From: VRUE01 sp035997045
GTDB lineage: Bacteria > Actinomycetota > Thermoleophilia > Solirubrobacterales > 70-9
Reading direction: 5' to 3'
Length of the DNA: 37,952 nt
Assembly (NCBI GenBank): GCA_035997045.1
Contig: DASYIY010000110.1
Coordinates: 1-37,952 of the forward strand
Part shown: positions 1 to 7,562 of the stretch, in pieces
Layout: every line of letters begins with the position of its first letter
How positions within the stretch are numbered: the stretch's first letter is position 1
The notes under the pieces: generated by a model
What the model was told of the DNA's origin: nothing
Database searches by the model: none
The model's input: the letters and a program-made list of their open reading frames with translations, nothing else
Program-made: the position numbers and the translations under genes

Positions 1-1
1 C

Positions 2-685
2 GACCATCGCAGCGGCAACTTCCGCATCGTCCCCTTCCACGTCCTCGGCGCCGTTCAGGAGTTCCCCTCGGCCCCGCGGGACTCGTTCATGGTGGCCAAC
101 CTCTCCTACCTGCAGGCGGCCGATCGGGCGGGTGGGCCCAACGTCGTCTTTGCTAGTACCACCGAAGACCCGGCGGCCGTCGCCGCCCGGGTCGCGACCG
201 CGACCAAGGGCTTCGGAGTCTCTGTCAAGAACATCCGCCAGCAGGCGGTGCAGACCGTCAGCTCGATCACCACCGTCGACCTGACGGGGATCAGCAGGCT
301 CGAGCAAGCCTTCGCGATCGTCCTCGCGGCGGCGGCGATGTGGTTGTTCGTCAACCTCGTCGTCAGCGAGCGTCGTCACGAGTTCGCGACGATGGCAGCG
401 CTTGGCGCCTCGCTGCGCGATATCGCTGCCTTCGTGCGCAGCGAGGCGGTTGCGGTGCTGGGCGCAGCGCTGGCGCTGGCGGCACTGCTCGGCTGGCTCT
501 TGGCGGAGATGCTGATCGCGATGCTCCAGCACGTCTTCGACCCACCCCCAGACCAGCTCGCAATCCCCTGGGGGTTCCTGGGAATGCTCGCGCTGGCAGC
601 CGTTGCCGGCGCTTTGCTCGCCGCCGCCGTGGCGGCCCGCTCGCTGCGACGTCTGCCTCTGGGCGCGGTCCTTCGAGAGGAGTGA
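2..685 (+). CDS. FtsX-like ABC transporter permease, C-terminal part (5' end outside window)
   Basis: The frame is open from the left edge, so only the C-terminal ~227 residues are present. The visible part has a periplasmic-type stretch followed by three hydrophobic segments. The first is followed by ERRHEFATMAALGAS, the charged turn plus 'ALGAS' signature of FtsX/MacB-type permeases. The last is followed by a basic tail ending RLPLGAVLREE, also typical of this family. Such proteins are the membrane subunit of ABC systems for lipoprotein or lipid handling, cell division or peptide export; the substrate cannot be told from this fragment. The ATPase partner would lie to the left of the window. 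Confidence 0.8.
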   Translation, partial: DHRSGNFRIVPFHVLGAVQEFPSAPRDSFMVANLSYLQAADRAGGPNVVFASTTEDPAAVAARVATATKGFGVSVKNIRQQAVQTVSSITTVDLTGISRLEQAFAIVLAAAAMWLFVNLVVSERRHEFATMAALGASLRDIAAFVRSEAVAVLGAALALAALLGWLLAEMLIAMLQHVFDPPPDQLAIPWGFLGMLALAAVAGALLAAAVAARSLRRLPLGAVLREE

Positions 686-845
686 TCGAGGTCTATAGCC
701 GGGCCTGATCCAGCGATTCACCCCGCGGAGGAGGCCGGTTCGCGGCGATCCCGACGATCGGCCCGTGGCGGCTCCTGCTGGCGCCGTGCACAAGGAGTAA
801 ACCCTTCTCATCGGCCTTTAATCTTCTGTGAAGAAGATGTAACGA

Positions 846-1454
846 ATGGATTGGTCGCTGCTGCACGCCCTCAACGACTTCATGGCGGTCCACGACGGGC
901 TCGAGGATTCGCTGCTCTTCTACGTCGAAGCATCCGAGGCGCTCTTCGTCGCCACCTTGGCGGTCGTTTTTCTCTGCGCTCACGGGGTTAGGCGCCTTGC
1001 CTGGCGCCGCGCGACGGTGGCCGCTGTACTCAGCGCCGGACTGGCCCTCGCGATCGCCAAGATCATCTCCGAACTGGTCGAGCGGGCGCGGCCGTTCGTC
1101 GCCGATCCCCACGGCGTACACCTCTTCGCCGCCCACGCCCCGGACCCAAGTTTTCCCAGCGACCATGCGACCGCGGCCTTCGCGATCGCCGTCGCGATCC
1201 TGCTGCGAAAGCGTGGCTGGGGGATCTTCGCCCTGGTCGCCGCTACAGTGCTCGCGGTCGGCAGGGTAGCCCTCGGCGTTCACTACCCGAGCGACGTTCT
1301 TGCCGGCGCCGCCCTCGGTGCTGTCGTGGCCCTCGTCCTCTGGTGGGCGCCACTGCGGGCCAGGACCGACGCGTTGGCCGACATGCTCGGACACCGTTTG
1401 GACCGCTTGCTCGACGGCGGAGCGGACCGGCTCGGTCTCCACTGGCGCGCCTGA
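846..1454 (+). CDS. PAP2-superfamily membrane phosphatase
   Basis: A 202-aa polytopic membrane protein with the three-part active site of the PAP2/undecaprenyl-diphosphatase (BcrC-like) family. Motif 1 is ERARPF around residues 79-84, motif 2 is FPSDHA at 103-108 (the usual PSGH with Asp for Gly), and motif 3 is GRVALGVHYPSD at 139-150 with His146 and Asp150. Family members dephosphorylate lipid pyrophosphates or phosphatidate at the membrane surface. The ATG at 846 is preceded by a weak purine-rich site (gaagaag). It stands alone, with non-coding sequence on both sides. The family call is firm; the substrate is unknown. Confidence 0.9.
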   Translation: MDWSLLHALNDFMAVHDGLEDSLLFYVEASEALFVATLAVVFLCAHGVRRLAWRRATVAAVLSAGLALAIAKIISELVERARPFVADPHGVHLFAAHAPDPSFPSDHATAAFAIAVAILLRKRGWGIFALVAATVLAVGRVALGVHYPSDVLAGAALGAVVALVLWWAPLRARTDALADMLGHRLDRLLDGGADRLGLHWRA

Positions 1455-1871
1455 CGGGCATTCGTCGACCGTCTCTCACTCAACCCAACGACGGGAAGTG
1501 ATGACGAAGCTGGAGGCGGCCGAGGCCACCGGAGTAAGCGAGCACGCTCTAATCCTTGAGCGAGGCGACTTGTCTGGCGAGGTCGCGGCGAGGCGGCACG
1601 GGAACATTGGCCCTGACCACAAAAGGCGCGCCCGGGTCCGAGCCGCGCTCCGCGCGTCGGCTTGGTCCTCACGCTTGGAGGCGCCGCCGAGTTCGGGCGT
1701 CTGGAGCTCAATTCGCCTGGGCTGGACTAGGCGGTCGGGCCTCACAGCTCCTCCGCTCGGATATTTGCTTCGCCATCGAACCCGGCTGGTATCTTGCGCC
1801 GATCCAGTGAGGACGGGGTGGTGCGCTGGGTGAAGTTTCTAGGAGCCTCGGATCTCGTTGAAAGGAAAGCG
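1455..1871. other. No convincing gene (417 bp)
   Basis: Open frames exist here on both strands, one with an ATG at 1501 behind a purine-rich stretch, but their translations show no recognisable domain, signal peptide or coherent composition. I see no terminator or RNA structure I can support. Confidence 0.4.
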
Positions 1872-2438
1872 GTGCCTAGATCCCGTCTCGTTCTCCTCGT
1901 AGCTGCGGCCTCACTGCTCGTGATGGGCGGTGTTCTGGTCGGGAATGTATCCGCACATCCCAAAGTCCATGAATCTGTGCAGGTTCAGGTCTCGCTCTTC
2001 GCGGAAAAGGGTGCCGACGGGACGATTACCGAGAAAGTCACCTTTACCGCCTCGAACCCACGCTGCTTCTCCGCGAAGAATTTCAAGAGACTGCGCGATG
2101 GCTATTTCCACGGAGCCGGCGGAGATCTGCTTTTCAATGGCGGGGCTGGTCTAGCGAACCCTCCCGAAAACGGGTGGCTTCACCCCTCATCAACGTCAGC
2201 GTTCGGAAGGTCTCCGTACACCTGGGAAGCCGTGTATCCGGGTGGCATGTCGATCTCCGTCGAAGAACCGATCAATTCAAATCGGTTCTACACGACGACT
2301 GTCAGCAACGCCACCGAAGCCAGCATCGAGGGAACCTTCCCCACTAAGGAAGTTGGCTACGTCAAATACACAGCCGAAGGAAGGCGTCACATCGTTCTCT
2401 GTGCTCGCAGGAGCAAGGCGCGCATCATCGAGCTCTGA
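1872..2438 (+). CDS. Secreted hypothetical protein
   Basis: I do not recognise the family. The GTG at 1872 is preferred because aaaggaaag lies just upstream and the protein then opens directly with a signal peptide: basic PRSR, a hydrophobic LVLLVAAASLLVMGGVLV core and a likely cleavage site near VSAHP. The frame stays open upstream, so 1794 or 1827 are possible longer starts. The mature part (~160 aa) is beta-rich and polar, with two cysteines near its ends (NPRCFS and VLCARR) that could form a disulfide. An exported domain of immunoglobulin or beta-sandwich type is plausible but not shown. It is monocistronic. Confidence 0.6.
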   Translation: MPRSRLVLLVAAASLLVMGGVLVGNVSAHPKVHESVQVQVSLFAEKGADGTITEKVTFTASNPRCFSAKNFKRLRDGYFHGAGGDLLFNGGAGLANPPENGWLHPSSTSAFGRSPYTWEAVYPGGMSISVEEPINSNRFYTTTVSNATEASIEGTFPTKEVGYVKYTAEGRRHIVLCARRSKARIIEL

Positions 2439-2714
2439 GGGGCAGGTGCAAGGGAATTTGCTGCGATTTCAGCCGATTCTGCAGCTATCTCGGATTTCGG
2501 ACACCTCCGCTTCGACGTCCCCAAATCGCTGCATATCGGCGCTCATGAGCTGGGGGGTAGATCACCTGGCTCGTGTCGTTCGAGACGACCCAAACTTTCA
2601 TATTCGGCGACCCCAGCACTTCCTTGCCACCCCGCCGGGAGGGCCGGGCAGTGCCGTCCCCACTTCCTTTCGATGGCGGTCGCTCGAGCAGGAGCGCAGC
2701 GTTGACTCGGCACG
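2439..2714. other. Non-coding stretch ahead of a stress-type promoter
   Basis: No frame in this interval gives a protein-like translation. It separates the secreted hypothetical protein from the promoter at 2715 and otherwise shows nothing I can name. Confidence 0.4.
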
Positions 2715-2739
2715 GTTTGACGGTTTCAACCGTCGGGTA
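2715..2739 (+). promoter_or_regulatory. Sigma-B/SigF-type promoter (GTTT-N16-GGGTA)
   Basis: GTTT at 2715-2718 and GGGTA at 2735-2739 are separated by 16 bp, matching the form known for actinobacterial general-stress sigma factors. Transcription would start about 5 bases before the ATG at 2751, giving a nearly leaderless message for the 44-aa membrane protein. Confidence 0.65.
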
Positions 2740-2750
2740 CACCGGGTGCC

Positions 2751-2885
2751 ATGGAGCTATCGATACTGCTGATAATCATCGGGATCGTCTTGGCGATCCT
2801 CGTCAACTACATCCTCGGAATCATCGTCATCCTGATCGGACTGGCGATGCTGCTGCTGCCGCGCCTCAGCTCGAGACGCGTCTAG
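2751..2885 (+). CDS. 44-aa small membrane protein
   Basis: A short gene starting at the ATG at 2751. The product begins MELSILLIIIGIVLAILVNY and continues as a second hydrophobic stretch ending in a basic tail (PRLSSRRV). It can form two short transmembrane helices with a positively charged cytoplasmic end. No ribosome-binding site is needed if the message is near-leaderless from the promoter at 2715-2739. A GC-rich hairpin follows directly after the stop. Size and layout resemble the 44-aa protein at 17857. The family and function are unknown; small hydrophobic proteins under stress promoters are common in actinobacteria. Confidence 0.7.
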   Translation: MELSILLIIIGIVLAILVNYILGIIVILIGLAMLLLPRLSSRRV

Positions 2886-2891
2886 CCCGGG

Positions 2892-2921
2892 CGGGCGTCG
2901 GGGCTTGACTCCCGACGCCCG
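2892..2921 (+). terminator. GC-rich hairpin after the 44-aa gene
   Basis: GGGCGTCGGG at 2893-2902 is the exact reverse complement of CCCGACGCCC at 2911-2920, and one more C-G pair extends it. There is no T-tract, so it is a terminator-like hairpin rather than a textbook intrinsic terminator. Confidence 0.5.
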
Positions 2922-2949
2922 TGCCGGGCCAGCCTGTCAGCCTTGTGCG

Positions 2950-3579
2950 ATGGCTCCGTGGAAGCTTCCCCTGATCGTCGTCGGCGTGGTGGTGCCGATC
3001 GTCGCCGCGTTCATGGTCGGTGGGCCGGGCGTAGGCGTCGCGGTCGGCGCGCTGGCCGCGGTCGCGATCCTGGTCGTTGCGGTGGGCCAGAAGCCCCGGG
3101 GGCCGATCGCCTCGGCACCGGCGGAGGACGCTCGCCGGCATGTGCTGATCGTCGCCGCGACCGCGGTGGAGGATCCGGCTGACGTCGGCCGGCTCGCCGA
3201 TGCCGCTGAGCTCGACAGCTCGAAGGAGGGGCCTGACGTGCTCGTTCTGATCCCGGCGCGGATCGGCTTTTTCGACCGCTGGGCCTCCGACGTCGAGTCG
3301 GCTCGCCACACTGCGCAGGAGCGCCTGGTGGCGACGGTGGCCGCACTGGCGAAGGCGGGCGTCGCGGCCGAGGCCCGGGTCGGCGATGAGGACATCGTCC
3401 AGGCCACCGAAGACCAGCTGCAGAGCTACCCCGCGACCGAGGTGGTGCTGGTTGGCGACGAGGAGGACGGGTTCGACGCGGCGGCGGTCGAACTGCGGTC
3501 GCGGCTCCAGGCGGGCTTCCGCGAGGTGCGCCTCGGCGGCCGGAGCGATGGCGTCGAGGCCGGGCCGGCCGGGGGCTAG
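2950..3579 (+). CDS. Membrane-anchored Usp-like protein (TM first, Usp after)
   Basis: A 209-aa protein from the ATG at 2950 (MAPWKLPLIVVGV). Two hydrophobic helices fill residues ~5-50. A cytoplasmic alpha/beta domain follows with the rhythm of the universal stress protein fold: a first strand HVLIVAATAVED, a long helix around ARHTAQERLVATVAALAKAG, and a strand EVVLVGDEEDG. The classic ATP-binding G-2x-G-9x-G(S/T) signature is not clear, so nucleotide binding is doubtful. The protein at 26330 has the same two modules in the opposite order. The start is near-leaderless with no clear Shine-Dalgarno. Its in-frame stop lies just before the next gene. Confidence 0.7.
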   Translation: MAPWKLPLIVVGVVVPIVAAFMVGGPGVGVAVGALAAVAILVVAVGQKPRGPIASAPAEDARRHVLIVAATAVEDPADVGRLADAAELDSSKEGPDVLVLIPARIGFFDRWASDVESARHTAQERLVATVAALAKAGVAAEARVGDEDIVQATEDQLQSYPATEVVLVGDEEDGFDAAAVELRSRLQAGFREVRLGGRSDGVEAGPAGG

Positions 3580-3588
3580 CCTGTCCTA

Positions 3589-4494
3589 ATCGCCACCAAC
3601 GCGCTGATCGCTGGAGCGACCGGGTTCGTCGGAACCCGGCTGACCGCGGCGCTGAGGGATAGCGGAGCTTCTGTCCGCTGCCTGGTTCGCGACCCCGCCA
3701 GGGCGCGCGGGCTCGAGGCGAGCGGCGCCGCCCTGCACGTCGGTGATGTCACCGACCCGGCGACGCTTGCCGGTGGGGGGGAGGGCATCGAGGTCGCCTA
3801 CTTCCTCGTTCACGCGATGGCGAGCGGAGGTGGGTTCGCCGAGCGCGAGCGCCAGGGCGCGCGCAACTTCGCCCAGATGGCGAAGCGTGAGGGGGTCGAA
3901 CGGGTGATCTACCTCGGTGGGCTCGGCGACGACAGCGTCTCCGAGCACCTGCGCAGTCGCCACGAGGTGGCGAAGGTGCTCGGAGCGTACGGCCCGCCGC
4001 TCACCTACTTCCGGGCGGCGATGGTGGTCGGCGTCGGCAGCGAGTCCTTCCGCACGCTGCGCTACCTGGTCGGGCGGCTGCCGGTGATGATCACGCCAAG
4101 CTGGCTGCGCACGCTGACCCAGCCGGTCGGGGTCGAGGCGACGGTCGAGTACCTGCGGCGGGCGCCGGAGGTCGCCGAGTCCGCCGGCCGCGAGGTGCAG
4201 ATCGGCGGCCCGCAGGTCCTCTCCTACGATGCGATGCTCGACCGGATGGCAGTGGCGATGGGCAAGCGCGAGCCGCTCCGCATCCCGGTCCCCTTCATCA
4301 CCCCCTGGCTCTCGGCACTCTGGCTCGGCCTGGTCACGCCGGTTGACACAAAGGTGGCGCGGCCACTGGTCGAGGGCCTGACCACGCCGACCGTGGTCAC
4401 CGATCCTTCCGGCGCCGAGCCGTTCGGGATCGAGCCGGAGTCCTTCGACGAGTGCCTGCGGCGGGCGCTCGAGGAGGAAGAGCGGGGGCGGTAG
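3589..4494 (+). CDS. NAD(P)-binding atypical SDR with no standard start codon
   Basis: The product is an NmrA/SDR-a5-like protein. It has a Rossmann opening LIAGATGFVGTRL, then VRCLVRDPARA, VGDVTDPATL, AYFLVHAM and GVERVIYLGGLG, and a C-terminal substrate region. These proteins act as NAD(P)H-dependent reductases, isomerases or redox sensors, often on quinone or sugar-type substrates. The odd point is the start. The stop of the previous gene at 3577 is in the same frame, and no ATG, GTG or TTG lies between it and the GATGFVG motif. The first ATG is at 3817, which would cut off the cofactor site. ATC at 3589 or CTG at 3604 are the only sensible starts unless the sequence has an error. The 5' coordinate is therefore approximate. 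Confidence 0.75.
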   Translation: MATNALIAGATGFVGTRLTAALRDSGASVRCLVRDPARARGLEASGAALHVGDVTDPATLAGGGEGIEVAYFLVHAMASGGGFAERERQGARNFAQMAKREGVERVIYLGGLGDDSVSEHLRSRHEVAKVLGAYGPPLTYFRAAMVVGVGSESFRTLRYLVGRLPVMITPSWLRTLTQPVGVEATVEYLRRAPEVAESAGREVQIGGPQVLSYDAMLDRMAVAMGKREPLRIPVPFITPWLSALWLGLVTPVDTKVARPLVEGLTTPTVVTDPSGAEPFGIEPESFDECLRRALEEEERGR

Positions 4495-4565
4495 TGCCTT
4501 CGGGCCTGCATCGACTTTTCCACCCATTCGATGGAGGACTTGATGCGGACTGAATCCGGGAGCGG

Positions 4566-5561
4566 TCAGCAGACGTGCGGGGCAGCGGCGCTGCGCACGA
4601 CTTGGAAAGCGCTGCCCGGGATTCCCTTCAGCTGGTCGAGGTTTTCGTCGTCCCAGCGGCGGTCGCTGCTGCCGCTGAAGTACCAGTTGGAGCCGTTGTC
4701 GGCGACGATCATCCCGTAGCGCTTGAGCGCTTCGGCGATCGTCCGGGCGCCGCCGCTGAAGCCGCCGAGCCCGTAGCCGGCCTTCAGCCGCAGCCGCGTT
4801 CCCATCGCCGGTGCGTTCGGATCGGAGGTGTCGCCGGCGCAGTGCGAGGCGGGGTGGACCCAGGCGTTGCGGGTGCTGTCGAAGGTGACCCGGATTGCAT
4901 GTTCGAGCTGGCCCGCGGCGACCTCGTCATAGCGGACGAGGCCGGGGAAGATCGGCAGCCCGGCGGCGTCGGCCGAGGTCCAGGAGTCCGGGCGCAGGTC
5001 GGTCGAGCGCAGGTCCCAGCGGCTGCCCGAGTCGGCGTTCCAGTGGACGCCGCCGCTGTGCATCGGGAAGGCGCGGTAGAGCTCGTAGAGGGTGCAGCTG
5101 GAGCGGTCGACGGCGAGCACGTGGCGGTCGCCGTCGCTGTTCTTGCCCCCCTCGACCGGCGCGTTGGCGGGGACTGGGAACGGCCCGGGGTCGCTCTCGT
5201 CGCCGTAGGCGGTGTAGTGGACCGGCAGCTTGCGCTGACCGGCGCCGACCACCGCGTAGGGGAAGCCATAGGCGCGCGGCGAGCCGAAGTCGGGGTGGAG
5301 GAGGTTGCCGCCGTGGGAGTCGATGTAGGCGATGGTGGCGGCCGAGTTGGCGGCGACGGGCGCCTTCGAGATGTCCTGGTTCCAGGCCGCCTCGTTGGCG
5401 AGGGACGGGGCGTTGGCGGGGAGGCCGGTGGGCGGGTCTGGGAAGACCGGGCAGCTACCGAGGTCGGGGTAGGGACCGGCGGCCCTCGCTGGAGTGACGC
5501 CGGCAGCCATCGCCGCGACGGCCAGCATCATCGCGGCGATCGATGCCGCGAGCCAGCGCAT
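4566..5561 (-). CDS. Secreted hypothetical protein, 331 aa
   Basis: It starts at the ATG at 5561 (MRWLAASIAAMMLAVAAMAAG), which gives a signal peptide directly behind a ggggac element; a TTG at 5591 would add ten residues. The mature protein is rich in conserved-looking short motifs: WNQDISKAPV, LHPDFG, DESDPGPFP, DGDRHVLAVD, LYELYRA, TSADAAGLPIFPGLVRYDEV, MGTRLRLKA, RYGMIVADNGS and RWDDENLDQLKGI. I recognise this as a widespread family of uncharacterised exported bacterial proteins, but know no assigned function. The acidic DGD and ADNGS motifs could bind metal or carbohydrate; that is a guess. It ends in a Cys. It is convergent with the gene ending at 4494. Confidence 0.8.
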   Translation of the reverse strand: MRWLAASIAAMMLAVAAMAAGVTPARAAGPYPDLGSCPVFPDPPTGLPANAPSLANEAAWNQDISKAPVAANSAATIAYIDSHGGNLLHPDFGSPRAYGFPYAVVGAGQRKLPVHYTAYGDESDPGPFPVPANAPVEGGKNSDGDRHVLAVDRSSCTLYELYRAFPMHSGGVHWNADSGSRWDLRSTDLRPDSWTSADAAGLPIFPGLVRYDEVAAGQLEHAIRVTFDSTRNAWVHPASHCAGDTSDPNAPAMGTRLRLKAGYGLGGFSGGARTIAEALKRYGMIVADNGSNWYFSGSSDRRWDDENLDQLKGIPGSAFQVVRSAAAPHVC

Positions 5562-5597
5562 CCGACTTTGTCCCCGCTCTGGTGTGGTCAATGTCGG

Positions 5598-5846
5598 CTA
5601 CGCATCGGCGTCGGTGCGATTACGCACGCTGAGGCGGTCGATCTCCAGCTCGCCGACGTTGAGCTTGTCGATCGAGGCCCTGCCGATCGAGAGGCGGCCG
5701 ACGCTGAGCCGGCCGATCGCGAAGCCGCCGACAGCGGCCGCGCCCACGGCGAGCGCCCCGACAGCGGCGGCGCCGCGGGCCTGCATTCCGGTGATGGTCG
5801 CCGGCCGGGCCTCGGGCCGGAAGGTGGCAAAGCTTGGCGTGCGCAT
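5598..5846 (-). CDS. Five-residue-repeat (pentapeptide-like) small protein
   Basis: An 82-aa product. After a ~25-residue leader and the Ala/Gly stretch, the chain falls into about ten consecutive five-residue units with V or I followed by G, such as AAVGA, LAVGA, AAVGG, FAIGR, LSVGR, LSIGR, ASIDK, LNVGE, LEIDR and LSVRN. This period of five with a small central residue is the signature of a right-handed quadrilateral beta-helix, as in pentapeptide-repeat proteins, though it lacks the standard A(D/N)LXX wording. The ATG at 5846 is chosen because the longer frame upstream overlaps the divergent amidotransferase. The two genes share a 34-bp divergent intergenic region. Confidence 0.6.
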   Translation of the reverse strand: MRTPSFATFRPEARPATITGMQARGAAAVGALAVGAAAVGGFAIGRLSVGRLSIGRASIDKLNVGELEIDRLSVRNRTDADA

Positions 5847-5880
5847 CCCGCGAACGGTAGCGCGGCTAGCCTGGGGCGCC

Positions 5881-6609
5881 ATGAACGTGGACGACCGTCC
5901 AACCCTGCTGGCGATCCAGCACGTGCCGTGGGAGACGCCGCACCGGATCCTTGACGCCTGCGGCGGTCTCGACGTGCACACGGTCAAATCGCTGGCGGGC
6001 CAGGCGCTGCCCGATCACGATGCGGTGGCGGGCGCCGTGGTGATGGGCGGTCCGATGGGCGTCGGCGAGACGGATCGCCATCCGGAGCTAGCCACGGAGT
6101 GCGAGTGGCTGGTCGAGGCCGTGCGCCGCGAGCTGCCGGTGCTCGGCATCTGTCTCGGCGCGCAGCTGCTCGCCAGCGCGCTTGGCGCCACGGTGAGGCC
6201 GGGGGAGGGACCGGAGATCGGCTGGGGGCCAGTGGAGATCCTCGACCCCGACGACCCGGTGCTCGGCTCACTGAGCCCGAGCACGACTGTGCTGCACTGG
6301 CACGGCGAAGTCTTCGATCTGCCCGAGGCGGCGCAGCCGCTCGCCCGCTCCGCACGGACCGAGCACCAGGCCTTCCGCCACGGCAACGCCTGGGGCGTCC
6401 TCTTCCATCCCGAGGCCGACTTCGCTCTGCTCGAGGCCTGGCTGGCGGTGCCCGAGATGGTCCGCGAGGCCCGCGAGGCACTTGGCGACAAGGGAGCCCA
6501 CGACCTCCCAGCTGAAGCCGAAGCGGCGGAGCCGGAGCTGATCGAGCGCACAACGCCTGGCCTCAAGGCCTTCGCCGCCCTGGCAGAAGCAAATCGCCCC
6601 GCAGCCTGA
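5881..6609 (+). CDS. Class I glutamine amidotransferase
   Basis: A 242-aa type 1 amidotransferase of the GuaA-like domain group. The catalytic triad is visible: nucleophile Cys91 in VLGICLGAQLLA, then His176 and Glu178 in LFHPEAD, plus the oxyanion strand GAVVMGGPMGVGE around residues 51-63. Stand-alone members release ammonia from glutamine or hydrolyse gamma-glutamyl compounds. No synthetase partner is adjacent, so the acceptor is unknown. The longer open frame begins well upstream inside the antisense repeat gene; the ATG at 5881 fits the domain start. A C-terminal extension (~residues 200-242) is Ala/Glu-rich and probably helical. The tRNA-His gene follows 41 bp later. Confidence 0.88.
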   Translation: MNVDDRPTLLAIQHVPWETPHRILDACGGLDVHTVKSLAGQALPDHDAVAGAVVMGGPMGVGETDRHPELATECEWLVEAVRRELPVLGICLGAQLLASALGATVRPGEGPEIGWGPVEILDPDDPVLGSLSPSTTVLHWHGEVFDLPEAAQPLARSARTEHQAFRHGNAWGVLFHPEADFALLEAWLAVPEMVREAREALGDKGAHDLPAEAEAAEPELIERTTPGLKAFAALAEANRPAA

Positions 6610-6650
6610 CCCTTCAACAGTCGCCCCGGCCCGCTAGATTGGAGCCACGC

Positions 6651-6724
6651 GGTGGACGTAGCTCAGTTGGTAGAGCTCCTGGTTGTGGTCCAGGTGGCCG
6701 CGGGTTCGAGTCCCGTCGTCCACC
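6651..6724 (+). tRNA. tRNA-His (GTG)
   Basis: A complete cloverleaf. The acceptor stem GTGGACG (6652-6658) pairs with CGTCCAC (6717-6723). G at 6651 is the histidine-specific extra 5' G and faces discriminator C6724. The D-arm is AGCTCAGTTGGTAGAGCT. The anticodon stem CCTGG/CCAGG holds loop TTGTGGT with anticodon GTG, and the T-arm reads CGGGTTCGAGTCCCG. CCA is not encoded. A terminator follows at once. Confidence 0.95.
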
Positions 6725-6732
6725 CCTCCAGT

Positions 6733-6764
6733 CGAAGTGCCTGCAAATCGGCAACTTCGCTTTT
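6733..6764 (+). terminator. Rho-independent terminator of tRNA-His
   Basis: CGAAGT (6733-6738) pairs with ACTTCG (6754-6759), extended inward by GCC/GGC, and is followed by CTTTT. It lies 9 bp after the tRNA 3' end, as expected for a tRNA terminator. Confidence 0.7.
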
Positions 6765-6799
6765 CCGACAAATCTCGAACTACGACCCGATCGCGCTCC

Positions 6800-6823
6800 A
6801 ATTCTGGCACTAGTGCCAGAATT
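6800..6823. repeat. Perfect 24-bp palindrome
   Basis: AATTCTGGCACT is followed immediately by its reverse complement, a 24-bp dyad without a spacer. It sits in non-coding DNA between tRNA-His and the tRNA-Ser-like remnant. A spacer-free dyad is typical of a dimeric regulator operator or a recombinase/resolvase site rather than a terminator. Confidence 0.7.
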
Positions 6824-6920
6824 CGCGGCGATACGCGCGGATTTGCCGCGATTACGGGCTATTCCGGCTCGCTCCCCCCATGGGCTGGAAGGTGGTGGCC
6901 GACGAGCCCGATCCAGAATC

Positions 6921-7004
6921 TGAGGGCAGGAGCGGTTGAACGGGGCAGTCTCGAAAACTGTTGGCGTCGCAAGGCGCTCGTGGGTTCGAATCCCATCCCC
7001 TCCG
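6921..7004 (+). pseudogene. Degenerate tRNA-Ser (CGA)-like sequence
   Basis: The 3' two-thirds match a class II tRNA-Ser. The D-loop piece is AGCGGTTGAAC. Anticodon stem GCAGT/ACTGT holds loop CTCGAAA (anticodon CGA). A long variable arm GCGTC-GCAA-GGCGC is followed by T-arm GTGGG-TTCGAAT-CCCAT and the 3' acceptor strand CCCCTCC plus G. The 5' side does not fit: the acceptor strand should read GGAGGGG, but TGAGGGC is found, and several bases are missing before the D-stem. I read it as a tRNA remnant or element-borne copy rather than a working tRNA, though a functional odd variant cannot be excluded. Confidence 0.6.
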
Positions 7005-7013
7005 CTTTGTAGT

Positions 7014-7137
7014 GCGCAATCCCAGCATTGGAGTTGAGATTGCGTGGTTTCGTGCCTGATCGGCGTCGAAGTCAGCTTGGGTCAGGAAAAGTCAGAAAAG
7101 GGCTGTTTTGAGGGGTCGTCTTCCCTTTCTTTCCCTC
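7014..7137 (+). repeat. tRNA-fragment-associated module, copy 1
   Basis: This starts ten bases after the tRNA-Ser-like remnant. First comes a hairpin, GCGCAATC (7014-7021) with GATTGCGT (7038-7045). Then three GTCAG pentamers lie at 7071, 7081 and 7091, exactly 10 bp apart. Then come TGTTTT and a pyrimidine-rich array (7120-7137) partly complementary to the purine-rich repeats. The same order of parts recurs at 10498-10630 behind a tRNA-Trp fragment. Helically phased short repeats beside a tRNA 3' end resemble arm-type integrase sites; no integrase is present. Confidence 0.6.
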
Positions 7138-7516
7138 GATTCGCGAGCAAACCGCCGGCTGAGGTCCGAACAGGTTTGGCTGGACCTCGGCCGGCTATTG
7201 ACCCACAGAGTCTTGCTTAACAGCCTCTCCCGAACAGCCTCTGAAGGCCGTCTGGGAGAAGGTGGGCCGGGCCGGAACAAGCATGTGGCAGCCAACTACT
7301 TTTACGGCTTCGTCAAATGCTGCCTTAAGAACGAACATTCGCGGCCAGCCAGACGCAGGATCGAGTTTGGAGCGGCGGAGGGTTTCACTACTACGCTTCG
7401 ACCTTATGGCCGGGCGGTCGCCGCGCAAGCCGCACCATTGCAGCCTCCTCCGACTCAGTTGCATCAGGCGGTGGTCGCCGCAGACTGTGAGGGCATCTTC
7501 GTCTTCATCTTCCTTC
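7138..7516. other. No gene seen (379 bp)
   Basis: Open frames cross this stretch on both strands, but none gives a protein-like translation. The tRNA-Thr remnant follows at 7517. I see nothing else I can support before it. Confidence 0.4.
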
Positions 7517-7562
7517 GAGCAACGCCTGGATTTGAGCCGGGGATCCTTCATTACGAGTGAAG
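7517..7562 (-). pseudogene. tRNA-Thr (CGT) 3' fragment
   Basis: On the minus strand, stem CTTCA/TGAAG encloses loop CTCGTAA, whose anticodon CGT reads Thr codon ACG. A short variable loop follows, then a T-arm CCCGG-CTCAAAT-CCAGG with one mismatch, and CGTTGCT as the 3' acceptor strand. Upstream of the anticodon arm there is no D-arm or 5' acceptor. It is a decayed or element-derived 3' half. Confidence 0.5.

Noticed and set aside
3586..4527. Long minus-strand frame across the NAD(P)-binding gene
   Set aside because: It is antisense to a clear Rossmann protein, and its translation is Arg/His-rich without domains, as expected for a high-GC shadow frame.
4575..5954. 459-aa plus-strand frame across the secreted hypothetical protein
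   Set aside because: Low-complexity Val/Gly/Arg translation opposite a gene with a signal peptide and conserved motifs.
7108..7560. 150-aa frame ending in a motif often seen in databases (ATPGFEPG)
   Set aside because: The motif is produced by reading through the tRNA-Thr 3' fragment; the rest of the frame is not protein-like.
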